NCBI GenBank assembly: GCA_002306375.1
Contig: DBRU01000021.1
Location: 4,173 to 10,491 of the forward strand
Direction: 5' to 3'
Length of the DNA stretch: 6,319 nucleotides
Source: Faecalibacterium sp. UBA1360
GTDB lineage: Bacteria; Bacillota; Clostridia; Oscillospirales; Ruminococcaceae
Shown here: piece after piece, positions 4,871 through 6,319 of the stretch
Layout of the letters: each line of letters starts with the position of its first letter
Position numbering within the stretch: the stretch's first letter is position 1
Made by a program: the position numbers and the translations under genes
The notes under the pieces: generated by a model
Databases searched by the model: none
Seen by the model: only the letters and a program-made list of their open reading frames with translations
Told to the model about the DNA's origin: nothing

Positions 4871-6100
4871 ATGGCAACCAATCTGCTTGTAGGACAATCC
4901 GGCGGTCCCACCGCCGTCATCAACGCCAGCCTGGCCGGCGTGTTCGAGAGCGCCCGCGCCTTCGGCTACGAACACGTATACGGCATGCAGTACGGCATCG
5001 AGGGCCTGCTGGAGGGCCGTCTGGTGGACCTGAACGACCGCCTGGGCGACAAAATGGCCATCGAACTGCTCAAGCGCACGCCGTCCAGCTACCTGGGCAG
5101 CTGCCGCTGCAAGCTGCCCGAGTTTGCCGTCAACGAAAAGCCATACAAGACTCTGTTCGACCTGTTTGAGCGGCATTCCATCGGGGCGGTGCTGTACATC
5201 GGCGGCAACGATTCGATGGACACCATCGCCAAGCTGGCCGCCTACGGCGAAACCAAAAACAGCCCCATCCGCTTTATCGGCGTGCCCAAGACCATCGACA
5301 ACGACCTGATGGGCACCGACCACACCCCCGGCTACGGCAGCGCGGCCAAGTACATCGCCACCATCCTCAAAGAGGTCATCTGCGATTCCAGCGTGTACGA
5401 CCTGCGCAGCGTGACCGTGGCCGAGATCATGGGCCGCCACACGGGGTGGCTGGCCGCGGCGGCCTCCCTTTCCAAGGGCAGCGACTGCGCCGGGCCGGAC
5501 ATCATCCTTCTGCCCGAGCGCCCCTTTGAGGAGGAGACCTTCTTGAAGCGGGTGGCCGACCTGACCGCCGAACACCGCAGCGTCATCATCGCCGCCAGCG
5601 AGGGCGTGAAAAACCGGGACGGCGTGTTCCTGTGCGACCTGGTCAGCACGGCGGGCCAGCTGGACGCCTTCGGCCACAAGGCCATTTTGTCGGGCACCAG
5701 CCGCTACCTGGCCGACCTGATCCGGGTGCGCCTGGGGTGCAAGACCCGGGCCATCGAGTTTTCCACTTTGCAGCGGTGCGCCTCCCACCTGGCCAGCCGC
5801 ACCGACATCACCGAGGCCTACCAGGTGGGCGGCGCGGCCGTGGAGGCCGCCTTCAACGGCCAGACCGGCCAGATGTGCGGCATCGTGCGACTGTCTGACC
5901 TGCCCTACCGCACGGCCACGGCCCTGACGCCGGTGGCCCAGGTGGCCAACCGGGAAAAGAAGGTCCCCGACGAGTGGATCACCCCCGACGGGCTGCACCT
6001 GACCCCCGAGTTCGAGCGCTACGCCCGGCCGCTGATCCAGGCCGAGCTGACCCCCATCTATATCAACGGCGTGCCCCAGCATATCCATCTGGATGTGTGA
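4871..6100 (+). CDS. pfp: Pyrophosphate-dependent 6-phosphofructokinase
   Basis: The 409-residue product phosphorylates fructose 6-phosphate to fructose 1,6-bisphosphate. Landmarks are the N-terminal GQSGGPTAVINASL (8-21), GGNDS (111-115), PKTIDND (139-145, catalytic base D143), MGRH (187-190, substrate contact) and SEGV (243-246). Two residues point to pyrophosphate rather than ATP as donor: D114 where ATP enzymes have glycine (E. coli G104), and K140 where they have glycine (E. coli G124). The length of about 400 residues also fits the PPi-type group rather than the roughly 320-residue bacterial ATP enzyme. A PPi enzyme is reversible and can serve both glycolysis and gluconeogenesis. GAGGTG (4861-4866) lies four bases before the ATG. 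It is second in the operon after the HAD phosphatase. Confidence 0.93.
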   Translation: MATNLLVGQSGGPTAVINASLAGVFESARAFGYEHVYGMQYGIEGLLEGRLVDLNDRLGDKMAIELLKRTPSSYLGSCRCKLPEFAVNEKPYKTLFDLFERHSIGAVLYIGGNDSMDTIAKLAAYGETKNSPIRFIGVPKTIDNDLMGTDHTPGYGSAAKYIATILKEVICDSSVYDLRSVTVAEIMGRHTGWLAAAASLSKGSDCAGPDIILLPERPFEEETFLKRVADLTAEHRSVIIAASEGVKNRDGVFLCDLVSTAGQLDAFGHKAILSGTSRYLADLIRVRLGCKTRAIEFSTLQRCASHLASRTDITEAYQVGGAAVEAAFNGQTGQMCGIVRLSDLPYRTATALTPVAQVANREKKVPDEWITPDGLHLTPEFERYARPLIQAELTPIYINGVPQHIHLDV

Positions 6101-6101
6101 A

Positions 6102-6128
6102 CAGCGTGTTGAGAAACTCGACACGCTG
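6102..6128. repeat. Hairpin just after the PFK stop codon
   Basis: CAGCGTGT (6102-6109) pairs with ACACGCTG (6121-6128); inside, GAG pairs with CTC around an AAA loop, with one T-G wobble between. The stem is about 12 bp and starts two bases after the PFK stop. It is followed by CAAAAGGGGG rather than a T-run, so it is not a standard intrinsic terminator, but it could protect the mRNA 3' end or be part of a dispersed element. Confidence 0.65.
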
Positions 6129-6132
6129 CAAA

Positions 6133-6180
6133 AGGGGGAACAGTCCCGCACGGCAATTGCCTAACGGGCCTATTCCCCCT
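6133..6180. repeat. 48-bp nested palindrome
   Basis: Three complementary pairs share one axis at 6156.5: AGGGGGAA/TTCCCCCT (6133-6140, 6173-6180), CCCG/CGGG (6145-6148, 6165-6168) and the palindrome GGCAATTGCC (6152-6161). The unpaired spacers are symmetric (4 and 3 bases on each side). The exact symmetry suggests a selected or mobile structure rather than chance. No flanking T-run is present. Confidence 0.75.
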
Positions 6181-6199
6181 CTTGGACACCCCCTCGACA

Positions 6200-6262
6200 A
6201 AATTTTGCGGCAAATCGCGCACTCGTCGCTTGGCTCCTCGCACACAATTTGCCGCCAAATTT
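6200..6262. repeat. Inverted repeat with 16-bp arms
   Basis: AAATTTTGCGGCAAAT (6200-6215) and ATTTGCCGCCAAATTT (6247-6262) are complementary with one mismatch. The 31-base loop contains CGCGCACTCGTCGCTTGG. Together with the two hairpins before it, it makes a chain of three structures within 161 bases downstream of the PFK gene. This looks like a dispersed intergenic element of the host lineage; no gene is supported. Confidence 0.75.
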
Positions 6263-6285
6263 CCCTGGTTGTGTCTGAGTCGGTC

Positions 6286-6307
6286 GGCGCACTGCGCCCG
6301 CAGGCGC
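6286..6307. repeat. GC-rich alternative hairpins at the right edge
   Basis: GGCGC (6286-6290), GCGCC (6294-6298) and GGCGC (6303-6307) allow two mutually exclusive 5-bp stems sharing the middle segment. The pattern may continue beyond the window. It could be chance in GC-rich DNA. Confidence 0.4.
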
Positions 6308-6319
6308 GTTTCGCAGGCC

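Noticed and set aside
3576..4877. Minus-strand open frame of 433 codons
   Set aside because: It is antisense to the HAD phosphatase and overlaps the divergent promoters; composition is typical of a shadow frame.
6102..6128. Intrinsic terminator of the phosphatase-PFK operon
   Set aside because: The stem is good, but it is followed by CAAAAGGGGG on the plus strand, without the required T-run; kept only as a hairpin.
4412..6151. Minus-strand open frame of 579 codons, the longest in the window
   Set aside because: It lies antisense to most of the phosphatase and all of the phosphofructokinase, both of which have complete catalytic motifs.
6058..6258. Small minus-strand proteins in the right-hand region (60-66 codons)
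   Set aside because: They translate the hairpin chain and the antisense end of the PFK gene, have no ribosome binding site that I can see, and look like translated repeat sequence.

Overview
The window is GC-rich and reads like a chromosomal housekeeping segment of a gut Clostridia/Oscillospirales bacterium, in the Faecalibacterium/Gemmiger/Subdoligranulum range. That placement is inference. It rests on a YqeG-type HAD phosphatase, a small lysine/arginine-rich S21 protein, a pyrophosphate-type phosphofructokinase, strong AGGAGG-like ribosome binding sites, and several hairpin repeats in the intergenic spaces. No plasmid, phage, defence or transposase gene is visible.

Layout, left to right. 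Positions 1-171 hold a 48-49 bp tandem repeat. Next come three minus-strand genes, listed here in order of position: a rhomboid-like membrane protein without recognisable catalytic residues (184-834), an endonuclease IV-like TIM-barrel protein (929-1813) and a YqeG-family phosphatase (1806-2315). The last two overlap by 8 bp and are probably translationally coupled, while the rhomboid-like gene has its own good promoter. A gene-free stretch (2316-2690) carries two inverted-repeat elements and the terminator of rpsU (2691-2867, minus strand). rpsU is a 58-codon gene with a near-consensus promoter. A minus-strand acyltransferase-like membrane protein of the DUF1624/HGSNAT family (3085-3852) follows.

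At about 3853-4013 transcription diverges. Back-to-back promoters drive the acyltransferase-like gene leftward and a two-gene operon rightward. A perfect inverted repeat touches both -35 boxes and could be a shared operator. The rightward operon encodes a Cof-type HAD phosphatase (4014-4844) and, 26 bp later, a pyrophosphate-type phosphofructokinase (4871-6100). The last 219 bases contain a series of hairpins, including a 48-bp nested palindrome, and no convincing gene.

Functionally this is a mixture: translation (S21), DNA repair (endonuclease IV-like), glycolysis (PPi-PFK with a sugar-phosphate-type phosphatase) and membrane proteins. I see no clear new multi-gene system. The most interesting signals are the repeats and palindromes, the divergent promoter/operator arrangement, and the PFK-phosphatase pairing.
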